A DNA stretch of 64,000 nucleotides, taken from assembly GCF_910589235.1 (NCBI RefSeq), contig NC_060959.1:310001-374000 (forward strand), written 5' to 3'. Every line of letters starts with the position of its first letter. Within the stretch, counting starts at the first letter, position 1. The notes beneath the pieces are model-generated. The model made no database searches. It worked only from the letters and a program-made list of their open reading frames with translations, and was not told the origin of the DNA. Origin of the DNA: Vespa crabro (taxonomy: Eukaryota; Arthropoda; Insecta; Hymenoptera; Vespidae). The position numbers and the translations under genes were made by a program. Shown piece after piece: positions 26,618-40,829 of this stretch.

Positions 26618-29600
26618 AGATAATTGTCGAAAAACGTAATCGACATACGCGAATTTCGGTATATGCGAAGATAAAATCGTGGAATCTTTAATAATACTTG
26701 TGCTACAGTTAGAAAAATGCTACCAATCGATTCTGAACATTGCAATTCATAAGATCAAATATCTATTTTATATTGGAATCAAAGTTGTTAATATTCTTTC
26801 ATATCGTATATACGATTTTTCGCTCATATACGCGTATCGTCGTAAAACGAAAACTTGAAATCACGTTCAATTTCATTGATTATATATTCTATCGATGCAG
26901 AATAAGAATTTAACAAAAATATAACGTTTTTACTATGTTTAAATACGCGCTTTCATATGATAATTGTCGAAAAACCTAATCGACATACGCGAATTACGGT
27001 ATATGCGAAGATAAAATCGTGAAATTTTTAATAATACTTGTGCCACAGTTATAAAAATTTTACCAATCGATTCAGAACATTGCATTTCATAAGATCAAAC
27101 ATCAATTTTATATTGGAATCAAAGTTTTTAACATTCTCTCATACCGTATATACGATATTTCGCTCATATACGCGTATCGTCGTAAAACGAAAAGATGAAA
27201 TCTCGTTCAATTTCATTGATTTTATATTCTATCGATGCAAAATAAAGAATATAACAAGAAAATAACGTTTTTACTATGTTTAAATACGCGTTTTCTTATG
27301 ATAATTGTGGAAAAACGTAATCGACATACGCGAATTTCGGTATATGCGAAGATAAAATCGTGAAATATTTAATAATACTTGTGCCACTGCTAGAAAAATG
27401 TTACCAATCGATTCAGAACAATGCATTTCATAAGATCAAACATCTATTTTATATTGGAATCAAAGTTTTTAACAATCTTTCATACCGTATATACGATTTT
27501 GCGCACGTATATGCGTATCGTCGAAAAACGAAAAGTTGAAATCTCGATCGATTTCATTGATTTTATATTCTATCGATGCAGAATAAAGAATATAACAAGA
27601 ATATAACGTTTTTACTATGTTTAAATACGCGCTTTCATATGATAATTGTCGAAAAACCTAATCGACATACGCGATTTACGGTATATGCGAAGATAAAACC
27701 GTGAAATCTTTAATAATACTTGTGCCAAAGTTATAAAAATGTTACCAATCGCTTCAGAACATTGCATTTCATAAGATCTAACATCAATTTTATATTGGAA
27801 TCAAAGTTTTTAACATTCTTTCATATCGTATATAAGATTTTTCGTTCATATACGCGATTCGTCGAAAAACGAAAACTTTAAATCTCGTTCAATTACATTG
27901 AATTTAAATTCTATCGATGCAGAACAAAGAATATAACAAGATTATAACGTTTTTACTATGTTTAAATACGCGTTTTCATATGATAATTGTCGAAAAACGT
28001 AATCGACATACGCGAATTTCGGTATATGCGAAGATAAAATCGTGGAATCTTTAATAATACTTGTGCTACAGTTAGAAAAATGCTACCAATCGATTCTGAA
28101 CATTGCAATTCATAAGATCAAATATCTATTTTATATTGGAATCAAAGTTGTTAATATTCTTTCATATCGTATATACGATTTTTCGCTCATATACGCGTAT
28201 CGTCGTAAAACGAAAACTTGAAATCACGTTCAATTTCATTGATTATATATTCTATCGATGCAGAATAAGAATTTAACAAAAATATAACGTTTTTACTATG
28301 TTTAAATACGCGCTTTCATATGATAATTGTCGAAAAACCTAATCGACATACGCGAATTACAGTATATGCGAAGATAAAATCGTGAAATTTTTAATAATAC
28401 TTGTGCCACAGTTATAAAAATTTTACCAATCGATTCAGAACATTGCATTTCATAAGAACAAACATCAATTTTATATTGGAATCAAAGTTTTTAACATTCT
28501 CTCATACCGTATATACGATATTTCGCTCATATACGCGTATCGTCGTAAAACGAAAAGATGAAATCTCGTTCAATTTCATTGATTTTATATTCTATCGATG
28601 CAGAATAAAGAATATAACAAGAATATAACGTTTCTACTATGTTTAAATACGCGTTTAAATATGATAATTGTCGAAAAAAGTAATCGACATACGCGAATTT
28701 CGGTATATGCTAAGATAAAATCGTGAAATCTTTAATAATACTTGTGCCACAGTTAGAGAAATGTTACCAATTGATTCAGGACATTGCATTTCATAAGATC
28801 AAACATCTATTTTATATTGGAATCAATGTTTTTAACATTCTTTCATATCTTATATTCGATTTTCCGCTCATATACGCGTACCGTCGAAAAACGATAACTT
28901 GAAATCACGTTCAATTTCATTGATTATATATTCTATCGATGCAGAATAAGAATTTAACAAAAATATAACGTTTTTACTATGTTTAAATACGCGCTTTCAT
29001 ATGATAATTGTCGAAAAACCTAATCGACATACGCGAATTACGGTATATGCGAAGATAAAATCGTGAAATCTTTAATAATACTTGTGCCACAGTTAGAAAA
29101 ATGTTACCAAACGATTCAGAACATTGCATTTCATAAGATCAAACATCAATTTTATATTGGAATCAAACTGTTTAACATTCTTTCATATCGTATATACGAT
29201 TTTTCGCTCATATACGCGAATCGTCGAAAAACGAAAACTTTAAATCTCGTTCAATTTCATTGAATTTATATTCTATCGACGCCGAATAAAGAATATAACA
29301 AGAATATAACGTTTTTACTATGTTTAAATACGCGTTTTCATATGATAATTATCGAAAAAATAATCGACAAACGCGAATTTCGGTATATGCGAAGATAAAA
29401 TCGTGAAATCTTTAATAATACTTGTGCCACGGTTAGAATAATATTACCAATCGATTCAGAACATTGAATTTCAAAAGATCAAACTCTATTTTATATTGGT
29501 ATCAAAGTTTTTAACATTCTTTCATACCGTATATACGATTTATCGCTCATATACGCGAATCGTCGTAAAACGAAAAGTTGAAATCTCGTTCAATTTCATT

Positions 29601-30362
29601 AATTTTATATTCTATTCATGCAGAATAAGAATATAACAAAAATATAACGTTTTTACTATGTTCAAATACAAGCTTTCATATGATAATTGTCGAAAAACTT
29701 AATCGACATACGCGAATTTCGGTATATGCGAAGATTAAATCGTGAAATCTTTAATAATACTTGTGCCACAGTTAGAAAAATATTACCAATCGATTCAGGA
29801 CATTGCATTTCAAAAGATCAAACATCTATTTTATATTGGAATCAATGTTTTTAACATTCTTTCATATCGTATATACGATTTTTCGCTCATATACGCGTAT
29901 CGTCGAAAAACGACTAGTTGAAATCTCGTTCAATTTCATTGATTTTATATTCTATCGATGCAGAATAAAGAATATAACAAGAAAATAACGTTTTTACTAG
30001 GTTTAAATACGTGTTTTCATATGATAATTTTCGAAACACGTAATCGACATACGCGAATTTCGGTATATGCGAAGATAAAATCGTGAAATCTTTAATAATA
30101 CTTGTGCCACAGTTAGAAAAATGTTACCAATCGATTCAGAATATTGCATTTCATAAGATCAAACATCTATTTTATATTGGAATCGAAGTTTTTAACATTC
30201 TTTCATATCGTATATACGATTTTTCGCTCATATACGCGTATCGTCGAAAAACGAAAAGTTGAAATCTCGTTCAATTTCATTGATATTATATTCTATCGAT
30301 GCAGAACAAAGAATATAGCATGAATATAACGTTTCTACTATGTTTAAATACGCGTTTTCATA
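26618..30362 (+). repeat. Eleven-monomer higher-order block (3,745 bp), copy B
   Basis: Second tandem copy of 22,873-26,617. The variant CATAAGATAATTG occurs at the end of both copies (about 26,613 and 30,358) but not before the first (CATATGATAATTG near 22,868), which helps place the joint. The near-identity indicates a recent duplication, or a duplicated stretch in the assembly. Confidence 0.9.
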
Positions 30363-30700
30363 AGATAATTGTCGAAAAACGTAATCGACATACGCGAATT
30401 TCGGTATATGCGAAGATAAAATCGTGAAATCTTTAATAATACTTGTGCCACAGATAGGAAACTATTACCAATCGATTCAGAACATTGCATTTCATAAGAT
30501 CAAACATCTATTTTATATTGGAATCAAAGTTTTTAACATACTTTCATATCGTATATACGATTTTTCACTCTTATACGCGTATCGTCGAGAAGCGAAAAGT
30601 TGAAATCTCGTTCAAGTTCATTGATTTTACATTCTATCGATGCAGAATAAAGAATATAACAAGAATATAACGTTTTTACTATGTTTAAATACGCGTTTTA
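29403..30700 (+). repeat. Twelve-monomer-offset match, copy A (partner at about 33,484-34,780)
   Basis: Four monomers match 33,484-34,780 at an offset of about 4,081 bp. Shared private features are CCACGGTTAGAA, TATTCATGCAG, ACGACTAGTTG, GATTAAATCG and CACAGATAGGAAACTATTAC. Points 29,803/33,884 and 30,485/34,566 illustrate the offset. Confidence 0.8.
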
Positions 30701-32099
30701 ATGTAATAATTGTCGAAATACGTAATCGACATGAGCGAATTTCGGTATATGCGATGATAAAATCGTGAAAACTTTAATAATACTTGTGCCACAGTTAGAA
30801 AATTGTTACCAATCGATTCAGAACATTGCATTTCATCAGATCAAACATCTTTTTTTTATTGGAATCAAAGTTTTTAACATACTTTCATATCGTATATACG
30901 ATTTTTTCGCTCATATACGCGTATCGTCGAAAAGCGAAAAGTTGAAATCTCGTTCAATTTCATTGATTTTATATTCTATCGATGCAGAATAAAGAATATA
31001 ACAAGATTATAACATTTTTACTATGTTTAAATACGCGTTTTCATATAATAATTGTCGAAAAACGTAATCGACATACGCGAATTTCGGTATATGCGAAGAT
31101 AAAATCATGAAACCTTAATAATACTTGTGCCACAGTTAGAAAAATGATACCAATCGATTCTGAACATTGCAATTCATAAGATCAAATTTCTATTTTATAT
31201 TGGAATCAAAGTTTTTAACATTCTTTCATATCACATATACGATTTTTCGCTCTAATACGCGTATCGTCGTAAAACGAAAAGTTGAAATCTCGTTCAATTT
31301 CATTGAATTTATATTCTATCGACGCCGAAAAAGAATATAACAAGAATGTAACGTTTTTACTATGTTTAAATACGCGTTTTCATATGATAATTATCGAAAA
31401 AATAATCGACATACGCGAATTTCGGTATATGCGAAGATAAAATCGTGAAATCTTTAATAATACTTGTGCCACGGTTAGAAAAATATTACCAATCGATTCA
31501 GAACATTGAATTTCAAAAGATCAAACTCTATTTTATATTGGTATCAAAGTTTTTAACATTCTTTCATACCGTATATACGATTTATCGCTCATATACGCGA
31601 ATCGTCGTAAAACGAAAAGTTGAAATCTCGTTCAATTTCATTAATTTTATATTGTATTCATGCAGAATAAGAATATAACAAAAATATAACGTTTTTACTA
31701 TGTTTAAATACGCGCTTTCATATGATAATTGTCGAAAAACTTAATCGACATACGCGAATTTCGGTATATGCGAAGATAAAATCATGAAACCTTAATAATA
31801 CTTGTGCCACAGTTAGAAAAATGTTACCAATCGATTCAGAACATTGCATTTCATAAGATCAAACATCTATTTTATATTGGAATCGAAGTTTTTAACATTC
31901 TTTCATATCGTATATACGATTTTTCGCTCATATACGCGTATCGTCGAAAAACGAAAAGTTGAAATCTCGTACAATTTCATTGATTTTATATTCTATCGAT
32001 GCAGAACAAAGAATATAGCATGAATATAACGTTTTTACTATGTTTAAATACGCGTTTTCATATGATAATTGTAGAAAAACGTAATCGACATACGCGAAT

Positions 32100-32705
32100 T
32101 TCGGTATATGCGAAGATAAAATCGTGAAATCTTTAATAATACTTGTGCCACAGATAGGAAACTATTACCAATCGATTCAGAACATTGCATTTCATAAGAT
32201 CAAACATCTATTTATATTGGATTCAAAGTTTTTAACATACTTTCATATCGTATATACGATTTTTCGCTCTTATACGCGTATCGTCGAGAAGCGAAAAGTT
32301 GAAATCTCGTTCAAGTTCATTGATTTTATATTCTATCGATGCAGAATAAAGAATATAAAAAGAATATAACGTTTTTACTATGTTTAAATACGCGTTTTAA
32401 TGTAATAATTGTCGAAATACGTAATCGACATACGCGAATTTCGGTATATGCGAAGATAAAATCGTGAAATCTTTAATAATACTTGTGCCACAGATAGGAA
32501 ACTATTACCAATCGATTCAGAACATTGCATTTCATAAGATCAAACATCTATTTATATTGGATTCAAAGTTTTTAACATACTTTCATATCGTATATACGAT
32601 TTTTCGCTCTTATACGCGTATCGTCGAGAAGCGAAAAGTTGAAATCTCGTTCAATTTCATTGATTTTATATGCTATCGATGCAGAATAAAGAATACAACA
32701 GGAAA
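32100..32705 (+). repeat. Adjacent near-identical monomers (single-monomer tandem duplication)
   Basis: Two neighbouring monomers share a private combination: CACAGATAGGAAACTATTAC, a 1-bp deletion giving CATCTATTTATATTGG, GGATTCAAAG, CTCTTATACGCG and GTCGAGAAGCGAAAAG. They are 340 bp apart (32,124 and 32,464). They diverge only near their ends (TTCAAGTTC versus TTCAATTTC). This is the smallest exchange unit visible. Confidence 0.85.
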
Positions 32706-35523
32706 ATAACGTTTTTACTATGTTTAAATACGCGTTTTCATATGATAATTGTCGAAAAATGTAATCGACATACGCGAATTTCGGTATATGCGAAGATAAA
32801 ATCATGAAACCTTAATAATACTTGTGCCACAGTTAGAAAAATGTTACCAATCGATTCAGAACATTGCATTTCATAAGATCAAACATCAATTTTATATTGC
32901 CATCAAAGTGTTTAACATTCTTTCATATCGTATATACGATTTTTCGCTCATATACGCGGATCGCCGAAAAACGAAAACTTTAAATCTCGTTCAATTTCAT
33001 TGAATTTATATTCTATCGACGCCGAATAAAGAATATTACAAGAATATAACATTTTTACTATGTTTAAATACGCGTTTTCATATGATAATTATCGAAAAAA
33101 TAATCGACATACGCGAATTTCGGTATATGCGAAGATAAAATCGTGAAATCTTTAATAATACTTGTGCCACTGTTAGAAAAATGTTACAAATCGATTCAGA
33201 ACATTGAATTTCATAAGATCAAACTCTATTTTATATTGGTATCAAAGTCTTTAACATTCTTTCATACCGTATATACGATATTTCGCTCATATACGCGTTT
33301 CGTCGAAAAACGAAAAGTTGAAATCTCGTTCAATTTCATTGATTTTAGATTGTATCGATGCAGAATAAAGAATATAACAAGAATATAACGTTTTTACTGT
33401 GTTTTTAATACGCGTTTTCTTATGATAATTGTCGAAAAAACTAATCGACACACGCGAATTTCGGTATATGCGAAGATAAAATCGTGAAATCTTTAATAAT
33501 ACTTGTGCCACGGTTAGAAAAATATTACCAATCGATTCAGAACATTGAATTTCAAAAGATCAAACTCTATTTTATATTGGTATCAAAGTTTTTAACATTC
33601 TTTCATACCGTATATACGATTTATCGCTCATATACGCGAATCGTCGTAAAACGAAAAGTTGAAATCTCGTTCAATTTCATTAATTTTATATTCTATTCAT
33701 GCAGAATAAGAATATAACAAAAATATAACGTTTTTACTATGTTTAAATACGCGCTTTCATATGATAATTGTCGAAAAACTTAATCGACATACGCGAATTT
33801 CGGTATATGCGAAGATTAAATCGTGAAATCTTTAATAATACTTGTGCCACAGTTAGAAAAATATTACCAATCGATTCAGGACATTGCATTTCATAAGATC
33901 AAACATCTATTTTATATTGGAATCAATGTTTTTAACATTCTTTCATATCGTATATACGATTTTTCGCTCTTATACGCGTATCGTCGAAAAACGACTAGTT
34001 GAAATCTCGTTCAATTTCATTGATTTTATATTCTATCGATGCAGAATAAAGAATATAACAAGAAAATAACGTTTTTACTAGGTTTAAATACGTGTTTTCA
34101 TATGATAATTTTCGAAACACGTAATCGACATACGCGAATTTCGGTATACTCGAAGATAAAATCGTGAAATCTTTAATAATACTTGTGCCACAGTTAGAAA
34201 AATGTTACCAATCGATTCAGAATATTGCATTTCATAAGATCAAACATCTATTTTATATTGGAATCGAAGTTTTTAACATTCTTTCATATCGTATATACGA
34301 TTTTTCGCTCATATACGCGTATCGTCGAAAAACGAAAAGTTGAAATCTCGTTCAATTTCATTGATTTTATAATCTATCGATGCAGAACAAAGAATATAGC
34401 ATGAATATAACGTTTTTACTATGTTTAAATACGCGTTTTCATATGATAATTGTTGAAAAACGTAATCGACATACGCGAATTTCGGTATATGCGAAGATAA
34501 AATCGTGAAATCTTTAATAATACTTGTGCCACAGATAGGAAACTATTACCAATCGATTCAGAACATTGCATTTCATAAGATCAAACATCTATTTTATATT
34601 GGAATCAAAGTTTTTAACATACTTTCATATCGTATATACGATTTTTCGCTCTTATACGCGTATCGTCGAGAAGCGAAAAGTTGAAATCTCGTTCAAGTTC
34701 ATTGATTTTATATTCTATCGATGCAGAATAAAGAATATAACAAGAATATAACGTTTTTACTATGTTTAAATACGCGTTTTCATATGATAATTATCGAAAA
34801 AATAATCGACATACGCGAATTTCGGTATATGCGAAGATAAAATCGTGAAATCTTTAATAATACTTGTGCCACTGTTAGAAAAATGTTACCAATCGATTCA
34901 GAACATTGAATTTCAAAAGATCGAACTCTATTTTATATTGGTATCAAAGTTTTTAACATTCTTTCATACCGTATATACGATTTTTCGCTCATATACGCGT
35001 ATCGTCGTAAAACGAAAAGTTGAAATCTCGTTCAATTTCATTAATTTTATATTCTATCGATGCAGAATAAGAATATAACAAAAATATAACGTTTTTACTA
35101 TGTTTAAATACGCGCTTTCATATGATAATTGTCGAAAAACCTAATCGACATGCGCGAATTACGGTATATGCGAAGATAAAACCGTGAAATCTTTAATAAT
35201 ACTTGTGCCAAAGTTATAAAAATGTTACCAATCGATTCAAAACATTGCATTTCATAAGATCAAACATCAATTTTATATTGGAATCAAAGTTTTTATCATT
35301 CTTTCATATCGTATATACGATTTTTCGCTCATATACGCGAATCGTCGAAAAACGAAAACTTTAAATCTCGTTCAATTACATTGAATTTATATTCTATCGA
35401 CGCCGAATAAAGAATATAACAAGAATATAACATTTTTACTATGTTTAAATACGCGTTTTCATATGATAATTATCGAAAAAATAATCGACATACGCGAATT
35501 TCGGTATATGCGAAGATAAAATC

Positions 35524-36200
35524 GTGAAATCTTTAATAATACTTGTGCCACTGTTAGAAAAATGTTACCAATCGATTCAGAACATTGAATTTCATAAGAT
35601 CAAACTCTATTTTATATTGGTATCAAAGTCTTTAACATTCTTTCATACCGTATATACGATATTTCGCTCATATACTCGTTTCGTCGAAAAACGAAAAGTT
35701 GAAATCTCGTTCAATTTCATTGATTTTAGATTGTATCGATGCAGAATAAAGAATATAACAAGAATATAACTTTTTTACTGTGTTTTTAATACGCGTTTTC
35801 TTATGATAATTGTCGAAAAAACTAATCGACACACGCGAATTTCGGTATATGCGAAGATAAAATCGTGAAATCTTTAATAATACTTGTGCCACTGTTAGAA
35901 AAATGTTACCAATCGATTCAGAACATTGAATTTCATAAGATCAAACTCTATTTTATATTGGTATCAAAGTCTTTAACATTCTTTCATACCGTATATACGA
36001 TATTTCGCTCATATACGCGTTTCGTGGAAAAACGAAAAGTTGAAATCTCGTTCAATTTCATTGATTTTAGATTGTATCGATGCAGAATAAAGAATATAAC
36101 AAGAATATAACATTTTTACTGTGTTTTTAATACGCGTTTTCTTATGATAATTGTCGAAAAAACTAATCGACACACGCGAATTTCGGTATATGCGAAGATA
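35524..36200 (+). repeat. Adjacent near-identical monomers with GTATCGATG / GTGTTTTTAATACG variants
   Basis: Monomers at 35,524 and 35,865 (offset 341 bp) share AAACTCTATTTTATATTGG, GTATCAAAGTCTT, TTTAGATTGTATCG, CTGTGTTTTTAATACG and CGACACACGCG. They also match the monomer at 33,143. They differ by isolated bases, such as ATACTCGTTTCGTCG against ATACGCGTTTCGTGG. Confidence 0.82.
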
Positions 36201-38172
36201 AAATCGTGAAATCTTTAATAATACTTGTGCCACTGTTAGAAAAATGTTACCAATCGATTCAGAACAATACATTTCATAAGATCAAACACCTATTTCTTAT
36301 TGGAATCAAAGTTTTTAACATTATTTCATATCGTATATACGATTTTTCGCTCACATACGCGTATCGTCGAAAAACGAAAAGTTGAAATCTCGTTCAATTT
36401 CATTGATTTTATATGCTATCGATGCAGAATAAAGAATATAACAAGAAAATAACGTTTTTACTATGATTAAATACGCGTTTTCAAATGATAATTGTCGAAA
36501 AATGTAATCGACATACGCGAATTTCGGTATATGCGAAGATAAAATCGTGAAACCTTAATAATACTTGTGCCACAGTTAGAAAAATGCTACCAATCGATTC
36601 TGAACATTGCAATTCATAAGATCAAATATCTATTTTATATTGGAATCAAAGTTTTTAACATTCTTTCATATCGTATATACGATTTTTCGCTCATATACGC
36701 GTATCGTCGTAAAACGAAAAGTTAAAATCTCGTTCAATTTCATTGATTTTATATTCTATCGATGCAGAATAAGAATATAACAAAAATATAACGTTTTTAC
36801 TATGTTTAAATACGCGCTTTCATATGATAATTGTCGAAAAACCTAATCGACATACGCGAATTACGGTATATGCGAAGATAAAATCGTGAAATCTTTAATT
36901 ATACTTGTGCCACAGTTATAAAAATGTTACCAATCGAATCAGAACATTGCATTTCATAAGATCAAACATCAATTTTATATTGGAATCAAAATGTTTAACA
37001 TTCTTTCATATCGTATATACGATTTTTCGCTCATATACGCGAATCGTCGAAAAACGAAAACTTTAAATCTCGTTCAATTTCATTGAATTTATATTCTATC
37101 TACGCCGAATAAGGAATATAACAAAAATATAACCTTTATACTATGTTTAAATACGCGCTTTCATATGATAATTGTCGAAAAACCTAATCGACATACGCGA
37201 ATTACGTTATATGCGAAGTAAAATCGTGAAATCTTTAATAATACTTGTGCCACATTTATAAAAATGTTACCAATCGATTCAGAACATTGCATTTCATAAG
37301 ATCAAACATCAATTTTATATTGGAATCAAAGTGTTTAACATTCTTTCATATCGTATATACGATTTTTCGCTCATATACGCGAATCGTCGAAAAACGAAAA
37401 CTTTAAATCTCGTTCAATTTCATTGAATTTATATTCTATCGACGCCGAATAAAGCATATAACAAGAATATAACGTTTTTACTATGTTTAAATACGCGTTT
37501 TCATATGATAATTATCGAAAAAATAATCGATATACGCGAATTTCGGTATATGCGAAGATAAAATCGTGAATTCTTTAATAATACTTGTGCCACTGTTAGA
37601 AAAATGTTACCAATCGATTCAGAACATTGAATTTCATAAGATCAAACTCTATTTTATATTGGTATCAAAGTTTTTAACATTCATTCATACCGTATATACG
37701 ATTTTTCGTTCATATACGCGTATCGTCGTAAAACGAAAAGTTGAAATATCGTTCAATTTCATTAATTTTATATTCTATCGATGCAGAATAAGAATATAAC
37801 AAAAATATAACGTTCTTACTATGTTTAAATACGCGCTTTCATATGATAATTGTCGAAAAACCTAATCGACATACGCGAATTACGTTATATGCGAAGTAAA
37901 ATCGTGAAATCTTTAATAATACTTGTGCCACAGTTTGAAAAATGTTACCAATCGATTCAGAACATTGCATTTCATAAGATCAAATATCTATTTTATATTG
38001 GAATCAAAGTTTTTAACATTCTTTCATATCGTATATACGATTTTTCGCTCATATACGCGTATCGTCGAAAAACGAAAAGTTGTAATCTCGCTCAATTTCA
38101 TTCATTTTATATTCAATCGATGCAGAATAAAGAATATAACAAGAATATAACTTCTTTACTATGTTTAAATAT

Positions 38173-39467
38173 GCGTTTTCATATGATAAGTATCGAAAAA
38201 ATATTCGACATACGCGAATTTCGGTATATGCGAAAATAAAATCGTGAAATCTTTAATAATACTTGTGCCACTGTTAGAAAAATGTTACCAATCGATTCAG
38301 AACATTGAATCTCATAAGATCAAACTCTATTTTATATTGGAATCAAAGTAATTAACATTCTTTCATACCGTATATACGTTATTTCGCTCATATACGCGTA
38401 TCGTCGAAAAACGAAAAGTTGAAATCTCGTTCAATTTCATTGATTTTAGATTGTATCGGTGCAGAATAAAGAATATAACAAGAATATAACGTTTTTACTA
38501 TGTTTTTAATACGCGTTTTCTTATGATAATTGTCGAAAGAACTAATCGACATACGCGAATTTCGGTATATGCGAAGATAAAATCGTGAAATCATTAATAA
38601 TACTTGTTCCACTGTTAGAAAAATGTTACCAATCGATTCAGAACATTGAATCTCATAAGATCAAACTCTATTTTATATTGGAATCAAAGTATTTAACATT
38701 CTTTCATACCGTATATACGTTATTTCGCTCATATACGCGTATCGTCGAAAAACGAAAAGTTGAAATTTCGATCAATTTCATTGATTTAATATTCTAACGA
38801 TGCAGAATAAAGTATATAACAAGAATATAACTTTTTTACTCTGTTTAAATACGCGTTTTCATAAGATAATTGTCGAAAAACGGAATAGACATACGCGAAT
38901 TTCGGTATTTGCGAAGATAAAATCGTGAAATCTTTAATAATACTTGTGCCACAGTTTGAAAAATGTTACCAATCGATTCAGAACATTGCATTTCATAAGA
39001 TCAAATATCTATTTTATATTGGAATCAAAGTTTTTAACATTCTTTCATATCGTATATACGATTTTTCGCTCATATACGCGTATCGTCGAAAAACGAAAAG
39101 TTGAAATTTCGATCAATTTCATTGATTTTATATTCTATCGATGCAGAATAAAGAATATAACAAGAATATAATGTTTTTACTATGTTTCAATGCGCGTTTT
39201 CATATGATAATTTTCGAAAAATTTAATCGACATAAGCGAATTTCGGTATATGCGAAGATAAAATCATGAGATCCTTAATAATACTAGTGCCACTGCTAGA
39301 AAAATGTTACCAATCGATTGAAAACATTGCATTTCATAAGATCAAACATCTATTTTATATTGTAATCAAAGTTTTTAACATTCTTTCATACCGTATATAC
39401 GATTTTTCGCTCATATACGCGAATCGTCGAAAAACGAAAACTTTATATCTCGTTCAATTTCATTGAA
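38173..39467 (+). repeat. Four-monomer higher-order block (1,362 bp offset), copy A
   Basis: Repeated at 39,535-40,829. Shared private variants are GATAAGTATCGAAAAAATATTC, TTGTATCGGTGCAG, ATTTCGATCAATTTC, CTAACGATGCAG, GGAATAGACATACG and AATACTAGTGCCACTGC. Points 38,388/39,750, 38,944/40,306 and 39,266/40,628 are all 1,362 bp apart. The copies separate at TTGAATTTATA versus TTGATTTTATA near their right ends. Confidence 0.9.
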
Positions 39468-39534
39468 TTTATATTCTATCGACGCCGAATAAAGCATATA
39501 ACAAGAATATAACGTTTTTACTATGTTTAAATAC

Positions 39535-40829
39535 GCGTTTTCATATGATAAGTATCGAAAAAATATTCGACATACGCGAATTTCGGTATATGCGAAAATA
39601 AAATCGTGAAATCTTTAATAATACTTGTGCCACTGTTAGAAAAATGTTACCAATCGATTCAGAACATTGAATCTCATAAGATCAAACTCTATTTTATATT
39701 GGAATCAAAGTAATTAACATTCTTTCATACCGTATATACGTTATTTCGCTCATATACGCGTATCGTCGAAAAACGAAAAGTTGAAATCTCGTTCAATTTC
39801 ATTGATTTTAGATTGTATCGGTGCAGAATAAAGAATATAACAAGAATATAACGTTTTTACTATGTTTTTAATACGCGTTTTCTTATGATAATTGTCGAAA
39901 GAACTAATCGACATACGCGAATTTCGGTATATGCGAAGATAAAATCGTGAAATCATTAATAATACTTGTTCCACTGTTAGAAAAATGTTACCAATCGATT
40001 CAGAACATTGAATCTCATAAGATCAAACTCTATTTTATATTGGAATCAAAGTATTTAACATTCTTTCATACCGTATATACGTTATTTCGCTCATATACGC
40101 GTATCGTCGAAAAACGAAAAGTTGAAATTTCGATCAATTTCATTGATTTAATATTCTAACGATGCAGAATAAAGTATATAACAAGAATATAACTTTTTTA
40201 CTCTGTTTAAATACGCGTTTTCATAAGATAATTGTCGAAAAACGGAATAGACATACGCGAATTTCGGTATTTGCGAAGATAAAATCGTGAAATCTTTAAT
40301 AATACTTGTGCCACAGTTTGAAAAATGTTACCAATCGATTCAGAACATTGCATTTCATAAGATCAAATATCTATTTTATATTGGAATCAAAGTTTTTAAC
40401 ATTCTTTCATATCGTATATACGATTTTTCGCTCATATACGCGTATCGTCGAAAAACGAAAAGTTGAAATTTCGATCAATTTCATTGATTTTATATTCTAT
40501 CGATGCAGAATAAAGAATATAACAAGAATATAATGTTTTTACTATGTTTCAATGCGCGTTTTCATATGATAATTTTCGAAAAATTTAATCGACATAAGCG
40601 AATTTCGGTATATGCGAAGATAAAATCATGAGATCCTTAATAATACTAGTGCCACTGCTAGAAAAATGTTACCAATCGATTGAAAACATTGCATTTCATA
40701 AGATCAAACATCTATTTTATATTGTAATCAAAGTTTTTAACATTCTTTCATACCGTATATACGATTTTTCGCTCATATACGCGAATCGTCGAAAAACGAA
40801 AACTTTATATCTCGTTCAATTTCATTGAT
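39535..40829 (+). repeat. Four-monomer higher-order block (1,362 bp offset), copy B
   Basis: Second copy of 38,173-39,467, indistinguishable by eye over about 1.29 kb. The next monomer (about 41,040-41,215) shares the ACTTTATATCTCG variant with the end of both copies. Confidence 0.9.
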
